Below the pieces are notes generated by a model. That model did not search any database and had not been told where the DNA came from. It saw only the letters and a program-made list of their open reading frames with translations. A stretch of DNA of 57,141 nt from TMED69 sp036130055 (lineage in GTDB: Bacteria > Pseudomonadota > Gammaproteobacteria > Ga0077536): positions 1-57,141 of the forward strand of contig JAYYOR010000036.1 in assembly GCA_036130055.1 (NCBI GenBank), given 5' to 3'. The translations under genes and the position numbers were made by a program. This document shows, one piece after another, positions 16,820-24,648 of this stretch. Within the stretch, counting starts at the first letter, position 1; every line of letters starts with the position of its first letter.

Positions 16820-17589
16820 TACCGACTTCTCAATTTTGCTAATAGTCTTAGGATTTCAAGATACAGCCAGATAAGAGTTACCATCAATGAAAAAGCTCCA
16901 AACCATTCCATATATTTCGGGGCGTTTTGTTCTGAACCTTGCTCTATAAAATCGAAATCTAAAACTAAATTTAGAGCGGCTATGGCTACCACAAAAAGAC
17001 TGAAACCAATTCCAAAAATTCCATTTGAGTGGATGAACCCGATTCCGGTTGAACCGAACAAGTTCATTATGAAGCTAATAAAATAAAGAATACCGATTCC
17101 CATTGTGGCTGAAACAATCATCAATCTAAAATTTTCGGTTGGTTTGATTATGCCAAACTTGTACAGCATTAAAAGAGACGCGAGAGTTCCGAAAGTTAGC
17201 CCAGTAGCTTGAATGACGATCCCAGGATACTGCGCTTCAAATATTGCGGATATCCCTCCCAATAGTAAACCTTCAAGCACAGCGTATATAGGTGCTGTAT
17301 ATGGTGCCCAATTCTTTTTGAAAGTAGTAATGATTGCAACAATGAAACCGCCGATTCCGCCTATTAAAGTAATTGGAATAACGGCGGAGGGGTTTCCGCT
17401 TTGAAAAAATAAATTCCATGGATAGGTGGCTGCCAAAATTAATAGAAAAAGAAGAATGCCAGTTTTGTTTACTGTGCCTTCTAATGTCATAGTTTTATCA
17501 GAGGTTGTTTTAATACCCGAAAAAGTGGAATCACTCATAACTGGATTGCCTGAACGCCCGAAGGTATCTAAAGCTCGATGGTAGCTCAT
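16819..17589 (-). CDS. Bax inhibitor-1/YccA-family integral membrane protein
   Basis: The 256-residue protein has about seven hydrophobic helices after a polar N-terminus of roughly 40 residues. The N-terminal MSYHRALDTFGRSGNPVM and the early TLEGTVNKTGILLFLLILAA resemble the bacterial Bax-inhibitor-1 branch that includes 'YccA-like' proteins. Conserved features include GLLLGGISAIFEAQYPGIV and FGAFSLMVTLIWLYLEILRLL at the C-terminus. Family members have been proposed to act as pH-sensitive calcium leak channels or to modulate FtsH, but the role here is unknown. It is downstream of ssrA on the same strand and translationally coupled to the 69-residue membrane protein. Confidence 0.85.
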   Translation of the reverse strand: MSYHRALDTFGRSGNPVMSDSTFSGIKTTSDKTMTLEGTVNKTGILLFLLILAATYPWNLFFQSGNPSAVIPITLIGGIGGFIVAIITTFKKNWAPYTAPIYAVLEGLLLGGISAIFEAQYPGIVIQATGLTFGTLASLLMLYKFGIIKPTENFRLMIVSATMGIGILYFISFIMNLFGSTGIGFIHSNGIFGIGFSLFVVAIAALNLVLDFDFIEQGSEQNAPKYMEWFGAFSLMVTLIWLYLEILRLLAKLRSR

Positions 17590-17681
17590 ATAAATTTTTT
17601 CCTTTGTTTAAAACACAATTGATTTAGTATAGACGGTTTTCGAGCTATAGAGAATATTATCGTAATAGCAAAAATATAATC

Positions 17682-17711
17682 GAGTGTTTCTTGAACACCC
17701 ATAAGGAGTGT
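17682..17711 (-). terminator. Hairpin cluster just after ssrA, possible terminator/attenuator
   Basis: Seven bases past the tmRNA CCA end, on the minus strand, ACACTC, GGGTGTT and AACACTC occur in series. The middle arm can pair with either neighbour: a 7-bp stem with a CAAGA loop (17700-17682), or a 6-bp stem with a CTTAT loop (17711-17695). The second choice is followed after 8 bases by a T5 tract (17674-17670). The terminator call is weak because the T tract is displaced. Confidence 0.35.
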
Positions 17712-17717
17712 AAAAAT

Positions 17718-18079
17718 TGGTGGAGGCGGCGGGAGTCGAACCCGCGTCCGCAAGCTATCAGCTGAAAGTTCTACATGCTTAGCTCGGTCTTTTTTTTCTT
17801 CGTTTGCATTCTGACGAGCAAGACTACTAACGAATAGATTGGATTAGTTCTAGACAAGTTCTCCCAATCATAAGAACATGTAAAGTCTTGTGTAATATGA
17901 CGCCTTAATGAAACACCACAAGAAGCATAACACCAGACGGCTCTACACCGGTTTTTAAGCGGCTAGTGCGTAGTTGTCGTCGTTGGCAACTAAATAATTT
18001 GCAGAAGTTTTACAAGGTTTACTGCACCCTCGGCATGCGCTTTCAGGTTCAACACCCACGTCGAAGCCATAACGCCCCC
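17718..18079 (-). ncRNA. ssrA: tmRNA (ssrA)
   Basis: tmRNA rescues stalled ribosomes with SmpB. The 5' end GGGGGCG (18079-18073) pairs with CGCCTCC before the ACCA 3' end (17718), forming the tRNA-like acceptor stem. The T arm GCGGGTTCGACTCCCGC is present. The encoded tag, 17987-17955, reads ANDDNYALAA followed by TAA, with the expected TTAGTT before the resume codon GCC. The 362-nt length is typical. It lies 28 bases downstream of smpB on the same strand, as in many gammaproteobacteria. An antisense ORF over it is a chance frame. Confidence 0.98.
17955..17987 (-). other. tmRNA tag peptide reading frame
   Basis: The ten codons from GCC (17987-17985) to GCT, followed by TAA, encode ANDDNYALAA. 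The C-terminal ALAA is the ClpXP/ClpAP degradation signal. It differs from the E. coli tag by Asp for Glu at position 4. Confidence 0.97.
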
Positions 18080-18107
18080 AAAACATTTCTCTTAACTATA
18101 TCATATT

Positions 18108-18587
18108 TTATCTTATGTTATATTTTAAGATTCGGCCTTGTTGGATTTTCCAATCCTTCGTTTTCTCGTCCTCTCTTTTATCGTAAAGTTTTTTGCCTCT
18201 TCCAATCCCTATTTCGATTTTTACTAAATTTTTCTTCCAATATAGAGAAACTATTACGATAGTTTTGCCTTTTTTTTCTGTCGCTCCTTGCAATTGATCA
18301 ATTTCCTTTCGATGTAAAAGTAATTTTCTGGATCGCGATGGAGTGGGTTGGACGTGGGACGAGGCCGAAGCTAGAGGATTTATTAAGATTCCTTGTGTGC
18401 TGGCAGTTCCATTTTTTATGGTTACAAACGAATCTTGAATCTGAATTTTACCTACTCTGATACTCTTCAATTCCCACCCTTCGAGAACAATCCCAGCCTC
18501 TAAAGTTTTTTCTATAAAGTAGTTATATCTGGCTTTTTTATTGACAATTATTAGCTGATTCGATGATTTGGGACTTAATTTGGGCAT
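18108..18587 (-). CDS. smpB: tmRNA-binding protein SmpB
   Basis: SmpB binds the tRNA-like end of tmRNA and positions it in the ribosomal A site. The protein shows the OB-fold signature: VNKKARYNYFIEKTLEAGIVLEGWELKSIR, then DSFVTIKNG, and RKLLLHRKEIDQL. It ends in the basic tail YDKREDEKTKDWKIQQGR typical of the family. I chose the ATG at 18587 (159 residues) because MPKLSPKSSNQLIIVNKKARY matches normal SmpB length. An upstream in-frame ATG at 18653 would add 22 unusual residues. No strong ribosome site marks either start. It is divergent from the NSS transporter. Confidence 0.95.
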   Translation of the reverse strand: MPKLSPKSSNQLIIVNKKARYNYFIEKTLEAGIVLEGWELKSIRVGKIQIQDSFVTIKNGTASTQGILINPLASASSHVQPTPSRSRKLLLHRKEIDQLQGATEKKGKTIVIVSLYWKKNLVKIEIGIGRGKKLYDKREDEKTKDWKIQQGRILKYNIR

Positions 18588-18730
18588 AGTGCTAAAATTT
18601 AAATTATTGTAAAAGATTTGTATCGAAGCTTTAACACGAATTATGGATAGCATATCAAATAGTTGCCTACTTTGGATATTTGTTCGACAATTACAAAAAT
18701 TGAGTAATCAAAAGAGGTTAAAATCATACT

Positions 18731-20086
18731 ATGAGGGCGTCCTGGTCTTCCCCCTGGCTTTTCATTTTAGCAGCAACCGGTTCAGCTGTAGGTCTGGGCA
18801 ATATTTGGAGATTTCCTTATGTAACTGGTGAAAATGGTGGAGGAGCATTTGTGCTACTTTACTTGTTTTTTGTTTTTTTCATGGGGTTGCCAATTCTGTT
18901 ATCAGAAATTTTGATTGGAAAAAGAGCCCAAAAAAACCCTGTAAATGCTATGAAATTGGTTGCTTTAGAGTCAGGAGCAGGAGAGCGATGGAAAATTATT
19001 GGTGCTTTGGGAGTTCTTGCAGGTTGTTTAATACTTTCGTTTTATTCAGTGATCGCAGGTTGGTGCTTATCATATGTTTATGACTACTTAATTGAGGCCA
19101 AGCCTTCTTTGTCGATCCAAGAAGCGGAGAATAAGTTAAGTAATTTAACTTCTTCTTCAATTAGGTTAATTTTCTGGCATTCTTTTTTTATGTTTGTAAC
19201 TGTATTAATTGTGTCGAGAGGATTAAAAAAAGGTTTTGAACTTGCAACGAAGCTTTTGATGCCGATTTTATTCCTGATGTTACTGATTTTGGTGTTTTAC
19301 GCTATTTTTATTGGTGATTTATTGAGTACAGTTACTTACTTGTTCAAACCAGATTTTGCCCGTTTGACCGCCAAAACAATTCTATTAGCTATGGGCCAAG
19401 CTTTCTTTAGCTTAAGTATTGGAATGGGTGCAATAATGGTCTACGGGTCTTACCTTCCAAAAAAAATTTCCGCTAAGAAATGCGCAATTTCGATCGCTTT
19501 TGCAGATACCTTAGTCGCGCTTCTTGCTGGATTTGCTATTTTTCCGATCGTTTTCGCATACGGACTCGAGCCCACTCAGGGGCCTGGTTTAGTCTTTGTC
19601 ACACTTAATGTTGCCTTTTCGGAGATGGCCTTCGGCCGTTTTTTCGGTTTGATATTTTTTCTTCTACTTTCTATTGCTGCATGGACCTCCTCAATATCCC
19701 TAATAGAGCCAGGGGTTGCTTGGCTGTGTGAGGCGTTTAACTTATCACGTCCAAGGGCATCGGCCTTTTTAGGATTTATTATTTGGTTGGTTGGACTTGG
19801 TTCAGTATTTTCTTTTAATATTTGGTCAGACTTAAAATTGTTCGGAATGAATTTTTTTGAAAATGTAGAATTTCTGAGCACATCTTTAATTCTTCCTTTT
19901 GGAGGTATGATGCTGGTGATATTTGTTGGTTGGTTAATGAACAAGCGAACAGTCGTATCTGAACTAAATTTGAGCTCAAGTACCCTTTTTAATAAATTAT
20001 TTTTCTTTTTAGTAAAATATTTGGCGCCTATTGGCGTTTTAATTGTCTTAATTGAAAATTCAGGTATTCGAAAGCTAGTATTTTAA
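18731..20086 (+). CDS. Sodium-dependent transporter, NSS (SNF) family
   Basis: This integral membrane symporter of the neurotransmitter:sodium symporter family probably takes up amino acids or amines with Na+. It starts with the TM1 hallmark GSAVGLGNIWRFPYVTGENGGGAFVL, which holds Na+ and substrate contacts. It has about 11 hydrophobic helices in 451 residues, close to bacterial members with 11 TM such as MhsT. FFSLSIGMGAIMVYGSYLP and FADTLVALLAGFAIFPIVFAYG are further conserved segments. AAAGAGG upstream is a usable ribosome site, although at a long spacing. It sits between smpB and ratA, which are often immediate neighbours elsewhere. Substrate cannot be read from sequence. Confidence 0.93.
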   Translation: MRASWSSPWLFILAATGSAVGLGNIWRFPYVTGENGGGAFVLLYLFFVFFMGLPILLSEILIGKRAQKNPVNAMKLVALESGAGERWKIIGALGVLAGCLILSFYSVIAGWCLSYVYDYLIEAKPSLSIQEAENKLSNLTSSSIRLIFWHSFFMFVTVLIVSRGLKKGFELATKLLMPILFLMLLILVFYAIFIGDLLSTVTYLFKPDFARLTAKTILLAMGQAFFSLSIGMGAIMVYGSYLPKKISAKKCAISIAFADTLVALLAGFAIFPIVFAYGLEPTQGPGLVFVTLNVAFSEMAFGRFFGLIFFLLLSIAAWTSSISLIEPGVAWLCEAFNLSRPRASAFLGFIIWLVGLGSVFSFNIWSDLKLFGMNFFENVEFLSTSLILPFGGMMLVIFVGWLMNKRTVVSELNLSSSTLFNKLFFFLVKYLAPIGVLIVLIENSGIRKLVF

Positions 20087-20103
20087 ATTATAATAGGCGC
20101 AAG

Positions 20104-20562
20104 ATGGCATATATGGAACGCACACTTGAAGTACCATTTTTACCAGAACAAATGTTTGACCTGGTGAATGATGTTCCTTCCTATCCTGAATTCTTGCCTT
20201 GGTGTACCTCTACAAAAATATTAAGAGAATCCGATGGGGCTATGCAAGCTAAGATTACTATTTCAAAAGGCAAACTTACTCACTCTCTTATTACAGCTAA
20301 TTCTCTCATAAGCAACGAGAGAATAATTCTCAATTTAATGGATGGCCCATTCAATTATTTGAAAGGTTCATGGGAATTTTTACCGACTGAAAAGGGTTGC
20401 AAGGTCATTTTTTTGCTTGACTTTGAGTTGCGGAACAAATTACTCGGAATGGCCTTTGCTGCGGTGAACCAACATGTCGTATCCGCTTTAATGTATGCTT
20501 TTGAAAAGCGGGCTTACAATTTGTACGGAAAATCTCATGCTGATACAAGTTATATTAGCTGA
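20104..20562 (+). CDS. ratA: RatA/CoQ-binding START-domain protein
   Basis: This 152-residue protein belongs to the START-like Coq10/RatA family. The sequence opens with ERTLEVPFLPEQMFDLVNDVPSYPEFLPWC, the family signature, and keeps GPFNYLKGSWEFLP. E. coli RatA was reported to block 70S association. Yeast Coq10 binds ubiquinone, and a role in quinone handling is equally possible. It begins 17 bases after the transporter gene and overlaps rnfH by 26 bases. The ratA-rnfH-bamE neighbourhood beside smpB is conserved in gammaproteobacteria. Confidence 0.9.
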   Translation: MAYMERTLEVPFLPEQMFDLVNDVPSYPEFLPWCTSTKILRESDGAMQAKITISKGKLTHSLITANSLISNERIILNLMDGPFNYLKGSWEFLPTEKGCKVIFLLDFELRNKLLGMAFAAVNQHVVSALMYAFEKRAYNLYGKSHADTSYIS

Positions 20563-20812
20563 TGAGGAAAGCCAAAAAATATATGAGTACGATCTTCCTA
20601 CTGCCTCAAAAATCAAGCGATTACTAAATTTTAAAGAAGTTTTGAAGTTCAGGGAAAGGAATGGCCCTGATTGTTCTATAATTATCTCAGGGGAAAAAGT
20701 CTCTCCCGAACATTATTTAAAGCCTTTTGATAGGGTTGAGTTTCTTAGGCCGCTAAAAAAAGATCCTAAGGAATGGCGAAGAACCAGAAAAAAAAACCTT
20801 AATCGTTGCTAG
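20537..20812 (+). CDS. rnfH: RnfH-family ubiquitin-like protein (RatB)
   Basis: This small beta-grasp protein of unknown exact role is conserved next to ratA. The C-terminal RVEFLRPLKKDPKEWRRTRKKN matches the family hallmark VEIYRPLxxDPKExRRxR. I chose the ATG at 20537 (91 residues) with GGAAA upstream. It starts inside ratA and gives MLIQVILADEESQKIYEYDLP, which aligns with the RnfH N-terminus. The longer frame from 20495 would add 14 residues. The stop codon TAG interlocks with the bamE stop as CTAG. Confidence 0.88.
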   Translation: MLIQVILADEESQKIYEYDLPTASKIKRLLNFKEVLKFRERNGPDCSIIISGEKVSPEHYLKPFDRVEFLRPLKKDPKEWRRTRKKNLNRC

Positions 20813-21489
20813 TTTTTATTAGATTTAAGCACTTTTTCAAGCTCCTCTTTGGATTCAAGCGCCTTTCGATCTGGGCTGGGTTTAATGCCAACATAAATAT
20901 CAGAATTTTGCTTCTTTCGTTGATTCACCATTTCTTCGAATTTCAAGTATTCCTTCGTTATTACTTTTTCATCCTCTTCGGTTTTGGCTTCGGTTTTTTC
21001 AGTAAAAGGTATTTTATTTTTGAATCTTTGCACTGCGGTTAATTGTTTGTATCGCGGCACCGATACTTTTACGTCTTTAAATTTTTTTATAGGGATGGTG
21101 GTTTCTGATGGCTGTACATTACCTGATATGAAAGCTAGCTTTTCATCGTCGTCAAAATGCAGGGTAATTCTTCTGCTTTCTGTATATTCATCTTTATATC
21201 TGTGGCTAAAAAAATAATCCCAAGTAGAATAGTTAAAGGTATCTCTTATAGAGGGTGTTCCCATTATGTACTTTATTCTTTTTTTATCCATTCCTTGCTC
21301 TAGACTTCCAAGCATGTCTTGAGTAATCACATTTCCTTGCTGGATATCAATCTTGTGAACAAATGGGAGCTCGTTAATCGACAAGTACTTTGTTCCTGGT
21401 AATCTAGGGTTAGCGCAACCTATTAATAACGTTAAAACGAGAATGAGATAAGAACTTACTAGAATTTTTCGATTTTTATAGCAAATCAT
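20809..21489 (-). CDS. bamE: Outer membrane assembly lipoprotein BamE with long C-terminal extension
   Basis: BamE is a lipoprotein subunit of the BAM complex that inserts outer-membrane beta-barrels. The signal peptide ends in the lipobox LLIGC (lipidated Cys25). The SmpA/OmlA domain (about residues 36-127) has the expected IDIQQGNVITQDMLGSLEQGM, MGTPSIRDTFNYSTWDYFF and RRITLHFDDDEKL. E. coli BamE stops near residue 113. Here another 100 residues follow that are rich in Lys and Glu with short helical stretches (VQRFKNKIPFTEKTEAKTEEDEK and so on). The extension is unexplained. Divergence from fur and convergence with rnfH match the usual gammaproteobacterial order. Confidence 0.9.
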   Translation of the reverse strand: MICYKNRKILVSSYLILVLTLLIGCANPRLPGTKYLSINELPFVHKIDIQQGNVITQDMLGSLEQGMDKKRIKYIMGTPSIRDTFNYSTWDYFFSHRYKDEYTESRRITLHFDDDEKLAFISGNVQPSETTIPIKKFKDVKVSVPRYKQLTAVQRFKNKIPFTEKTEAKTEEDEKVITKEYLKFEEMVNQRKKQNSDIYVGIKPSPDRKALESKEELEKVLKSNKN

Positions 21490-21585
21490 ATTTTATTAAT
21501 GGGTTGTTTAGGCGTTTAATTTATTTTATCGTAAGTTTATAATAAAATTTTGCTAAATAAAATCAGACCAATTTGGGATACGTCA

Positions 21586-21990
21586 ATGGGCATGCAGGGT
21601 TTAAGGAAGGTTGGCTTAAAAGCGACACTACCTAGAATGAAAATTCTTGAGACACTTCAAGCATCACAAAAAAAGCATTTTAGCGCAGAAGATGTGTATA
21701 AAATGCTCTTTGAAAAGGAAGAAGAAATCGGTTTGGCGACAATCTATAGAGTTCTTACACAGTTTGAGACTGCTGGTTTAGTTGTAAGGCATAATTTCGA
21801 CGGTTCGCATTCGGTTTTTGAGTTGAAAGAAGAGGCTCACCATGACCATATGATTGAAGTTGGAACCGGAGAGGTTATTGAGTTTTTTAGCGAAGAAATA
21901 GAACAGCTTCAGCATGATATTGCATCTAGGCATGGTTTCGAGGTGGTTGACCACAGCTTAGTTCTTTACGTAAAGCGGACAACGAAATAG
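21586..21990 (+). CDS. fur: Ferric uptake regulator Fur
   Basis: Fur represses iron-uptake genes when loaded with Fe2+. The winged-helix part has LRKVGLKATLPRMKILETL and EIGLATIYRVLTQFETAGLV. The metal/dimer part keeps the HHDH motif (residues 85-88) and VIEFFSEEIEQLQ. The Cys pair found in E. coli Fur after HHDH is absent (HMIEVGTGEV), so a structural Cys-Zn site is not expected, as in several other proteobacteria. I chose ATG 21586 (134 residues). A TTG at 21550 would add 12 atypical residues. It is divergent from bamE and convergent with recN, 12 bases apart. Confidence 0.93.
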   Translation: MGMQGLRKVGLKATLPRMKILETLQASQKKHFSAEDVYKMLFEKEEEIGLATIYRVLTQFETAGLVVRHNFDGSHSVFELKEEAHHDHMIEVGTGEVIEFFSEEIEQLQHDIASRHGFEVVDHSLVLYVKRTTK

Positions 21991-22002
21991 GAAAAAGCTT
22001 GC

Positions 22003-23676
22003 CTAAAGTGCGGCTTCCTTGAGTAATTGTCTGGCATGTTCGATTGCGACTTTGCCTTGATTGGTGTTTCCTAGCATTCTAGCAACTTCTTTTTCCCGTT
22101 CACCTTGGTTCAAATAATCAATCATTACCATTGTATTATGGTCGTCCGACTTTTTCGTAATTGAAAAGTGATGATGTCCAGCACATGCCACCTGCGCCGA
22201 GTGGGTTATACAAATAACTTGGTTTTTTTTTGAAATTTGTTTGAGATTTTTGCCAACGATTTTTGCGGTGTTTCCGCCAATACCAGAATCAACCTCGTCG
22301 TAGATGGAAGCAGGCACGTTCGATTGAGAAGCAATAGTAGCCTGAAGGGCAAGACTGACTCTAGAAAGCTCTCCTCCTGACGCGACTTTTGACAAGCACA
22401 AAGGTTCTTGTGCGGGGTTGGTTTTAAGACGAAATTCAATGCTCTCCATCCCATTCGGTAGCGGCTCTTCCTGATTAATTTCTTTTATCTCGACAGTGAG
22501 CTCAGCATGCGGCAGACCTAAATTTTTTAGGTGTTTACTTATTTTTTCGCTCAATTCAGCTGACTTCGATAATCTCATTTCTCTAACGGTTCTAGCTAGT
22601 TTAAAATATTTTTCCTTTTCTCTAAGGATTTTTTCGTTCAATTCATTTATTAAATTTTCTCTATCTTTTGCGTCATCAGCTTCCTCTTTTAGCTTAGCAT
22701 AAACCAGGTCCAACTCTATGATCCGACATTTATGTTTGCGAGCAAGGTTGTGGAGGCTTGATAATTTTTTTTCTATTCCACGTAGTTTGGCTTCTGAGTT
22801 TTGGTCAAATTGAATCTGGTCGCTTAAGGCTCTCGTGGCGTTTAAGATATGTTCGTGAGCGACGTTTAAATCCTTTTGGATTGATGTTCCCTTATCTGAT
22901 TTCAACTTCGATAAATAATTAAGCGATTTTTCAATAATTTCGGTGGCGTTATTATCAGCACCATCTAATAAATTGGACACTAAAAAAAAGGTTTCATAGG
23001 ATTCTTGATTATTTGTTAGTCGTCGGTGCTCATCCTCGATGGTATGTATTTCCGCAAGGTTGATTGCAGGGTTTTCAAATTCGGAAATTAAATGACTAAG
23101 AAGTTCTTGTTTATGGTTGTCAAGACTGTTCTCAGTCAATTCATCAAGTTTTGATTTGCAAAATTGATAATTTTTATAAATTGCCAAAAGCCTGTCAACT
23201 TTATCAGATCCGTCTGATGAGTCATCTATATATTTTCGTTGCGACTCAGGTTTTAATAGTGATTGGTTTTGATGTTGAGAGTGGATGTCAAGAAGGGATG
23301 GAGCGATTTTCTTTAGGAATGATAAGGTAACCGACTCGTCATTACAGAATGCCTTCGACTTGCCATCTTTGTCCAATATTCTTCTTAGAATACAAATTTC
23401 GTCATCTAAAGCATTCTCTTGAAGAATTTGTTTTGCAATTTCATTTTTTTCGATATCAAATACAGCAGTTATACTGGCTTTCTCTTCACCTTTTTTTACA
23501 CAACTTGCCTCAGCTCTTTTACCAGTTACTAACCCGAGCGCTTCTAGTAAGATTGATTTTCCCGCACCTGTTTCACCAGTAAGAACTGTTAATCCACTAC
23601 TGAATTCTACTTTAAGTTCGTCCACAATTACGAAATTATTAATTTCTAATTTTTTTAACAAGGGCTTGTCCCCCAA
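22003..23676 (-). CDS. recN: DNA repair protein RecN
   Basis: RecN is an SMC-like ATPase that acts early in double-strand break repair. The 557 residues show Walker A in LTGETGAGKSILLEALGL, a long central coiled-coil, the ABC signature ASGGELSRVSLALQ, and Walker B/D-loop in IYDEVDSGIGGNTAKIVG followed by the switch His in ITHSAQVA. Length is normal (E. coli 553). Its start overlaps the end of nadK by 22 bases, so the two are translated together. I saw no LexA-like box nearby, but the upstream sequence is nadK coding DNA. Confidence 0.95.
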   Translation of the reverse strand: MGDKPLLKKLEINNFVIVDELKVEFSSGLTVLTGETGAGKSILLEALGLVTGKRAEASCVKKGEEKASITAVFDIEKNEIAKQILQENALDDEICILRRILDKDGKSKAFCNDESVTLSFLKKIAPSLLDIHSQHQNQSLLKPESQRKYIDDSSDGSDKVDRLLAIYKNYQFCKSKLDELTENSLDNHKQELLSHLISEFENPAINLAEIHTIEDEHRRLTNNQESYETFFLVSNLLDGADNNATEIIEKSLNYLSKLKSDKGTSIQKDLNVAHEHILNATRALSDQIQFDQNSEAKLRGIEKKLSSLHNLARKHKCRIIELDLVYAKLKEEADDAKDRENLINELNEKILREKEKYFKLARTVREMRLSKSAELSEKISKHLKNLGLPHAELTVEIKEINQEEPLPNGMESIEFRLKTNPAQEPLCLSKVASGGELSRVSLALQATIASQSNVPASIYDEVDSGIGGNTAKIVGKNLKQISKKNQVICITHSAQVACAGHHHFSITKKSDDHNTMVMIDYLNQGEREKEVARMLGNTNQGKVAIEHARQLLKEAAL

Positions 23677-24530
23677 TTGAGTTTTGCTCGAAGGGTCTTA
23701 AAGTGATCATGGTAGGCGGGATGTATTAACCTTATCGGACGGTCACAAGTTTTCACTTTCACTACGTCTTTTGGAATCAAGTCAGCCACAGTGTTCGCAT
23801 CGCAAGTAACCCTGGAAGTATCGTTTCTGTCACTAATGAGATGTACTTCTATCTGTGAAGAGTCGTTTATGACGATTGGTCGATTGGTAAAAGTATGTGG
23901 GCAAATTGGAACTAAAGTCAATGCTGCTAGATTCGGCTCGATTATTGGCCCTCCTCCAGACAAGGCATAAGCTGTAGAGCCAGTCGGCGTCGCTATAATT
24001 AAGCCGTCTGAACGTTGTGAATGAAGGAATTTGTTATTTACATAGGTATTTAAGGTAATGAGTCTAGGACTGTTCCATTTTTGGATAACGACATCGTTCA
24101 GAGCATTTCCTTTCATAATGCTTTTATCATTTCTAAAAATTTCACATTCCAGTACAGTTCGTTCCTCTTCTATAAAAGTGCCACCTAAGATTTGGCTAAG
24201 CTCACCTGTAATTTTTTCTGGAGGAATATCTGTTAGAAAACCGAGTCTGCCCAAATTTATACCCATAAGCGCTACATTACGTGGGTGTATCAACTGACCA
24301 CATTTAAGTAAAGTGCCGTCTCCACCGACCGAAATAATAAGATCACTCTTTTCAGCCATGTCTTCAGGAGAACTCTGTGCGCCTACTAAGGGTTTATCAA
24401 GAAAGTCGATATTATCTAAGGCATAAAGAAACTCGCAATTATATTGCTCTGCTGTTTTTACGATCCTTTTGATAACCTTTATCGTAAATTCGTTAACTTC
24501 TTGGGCGTGTATTCCAATTATCTTAAACAT
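23655..24530 (-). CDS. nadK: NAD kinase
   Basis: NadK phosphorylates NAD+ to NADP+. The 291-residue protein has the family motifs: SVGGDGTLL (catalytic Asp), the NE/D motif ALNDVVIQ, and the Gly-rich DGLIIATPTGSTAYALSGGGPI. VTCDANTVADLIPKD in the C-terminal beta domain is also characteristic (DG/DA loop). It is divergent from hrcA (118-base gap) and runs into recN with a 22-base overlap, the order found in E. coli and relatives. Confidence 0.96.
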   Translation of the reverse strand: MFKIIGIHAQEVNEFTIKVIKRIVKTAEQYNCEFLYALDNIDFLDKPLVGAQSSPEDMAEKSDLIISVGGDGTLLKCGQLIHPRNVALMGINLGRLGFLTDIPPEKITGELSQILGGTFIEEERTVLECEIFRNDKSIMKGNALNDVVIQKWNSPRLITLNTYVNNKFLHSQRSDGLIIATPTGSTAYALSGGGPIIEPNLAALTLVPICPHTFTNRPIVINDSSQIEVHLISDRNDTSRVTCDANTVADLIPKDVVKVKTCDRPIRLIHPAYHDHFKTLRAKLNWGTSPC

Positions 24531-24648
24531 TTGCTGCTCGCGTGATGAGTTTTTGGTTTCTAAGATGTATTTTTTACTTCAATTTTGCAAGTAGAGCAAT
24601 ACAATGGTAGATTTTTTATACCTGCTGATTGATAGAAAGAACGATTAA

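Noticed and set aside
17966..18262. 98-residue plus-strand ORF over ssrA and the smpB 3' end
   Set aside because: It is antisense to tmRNA and has no family resemblance.
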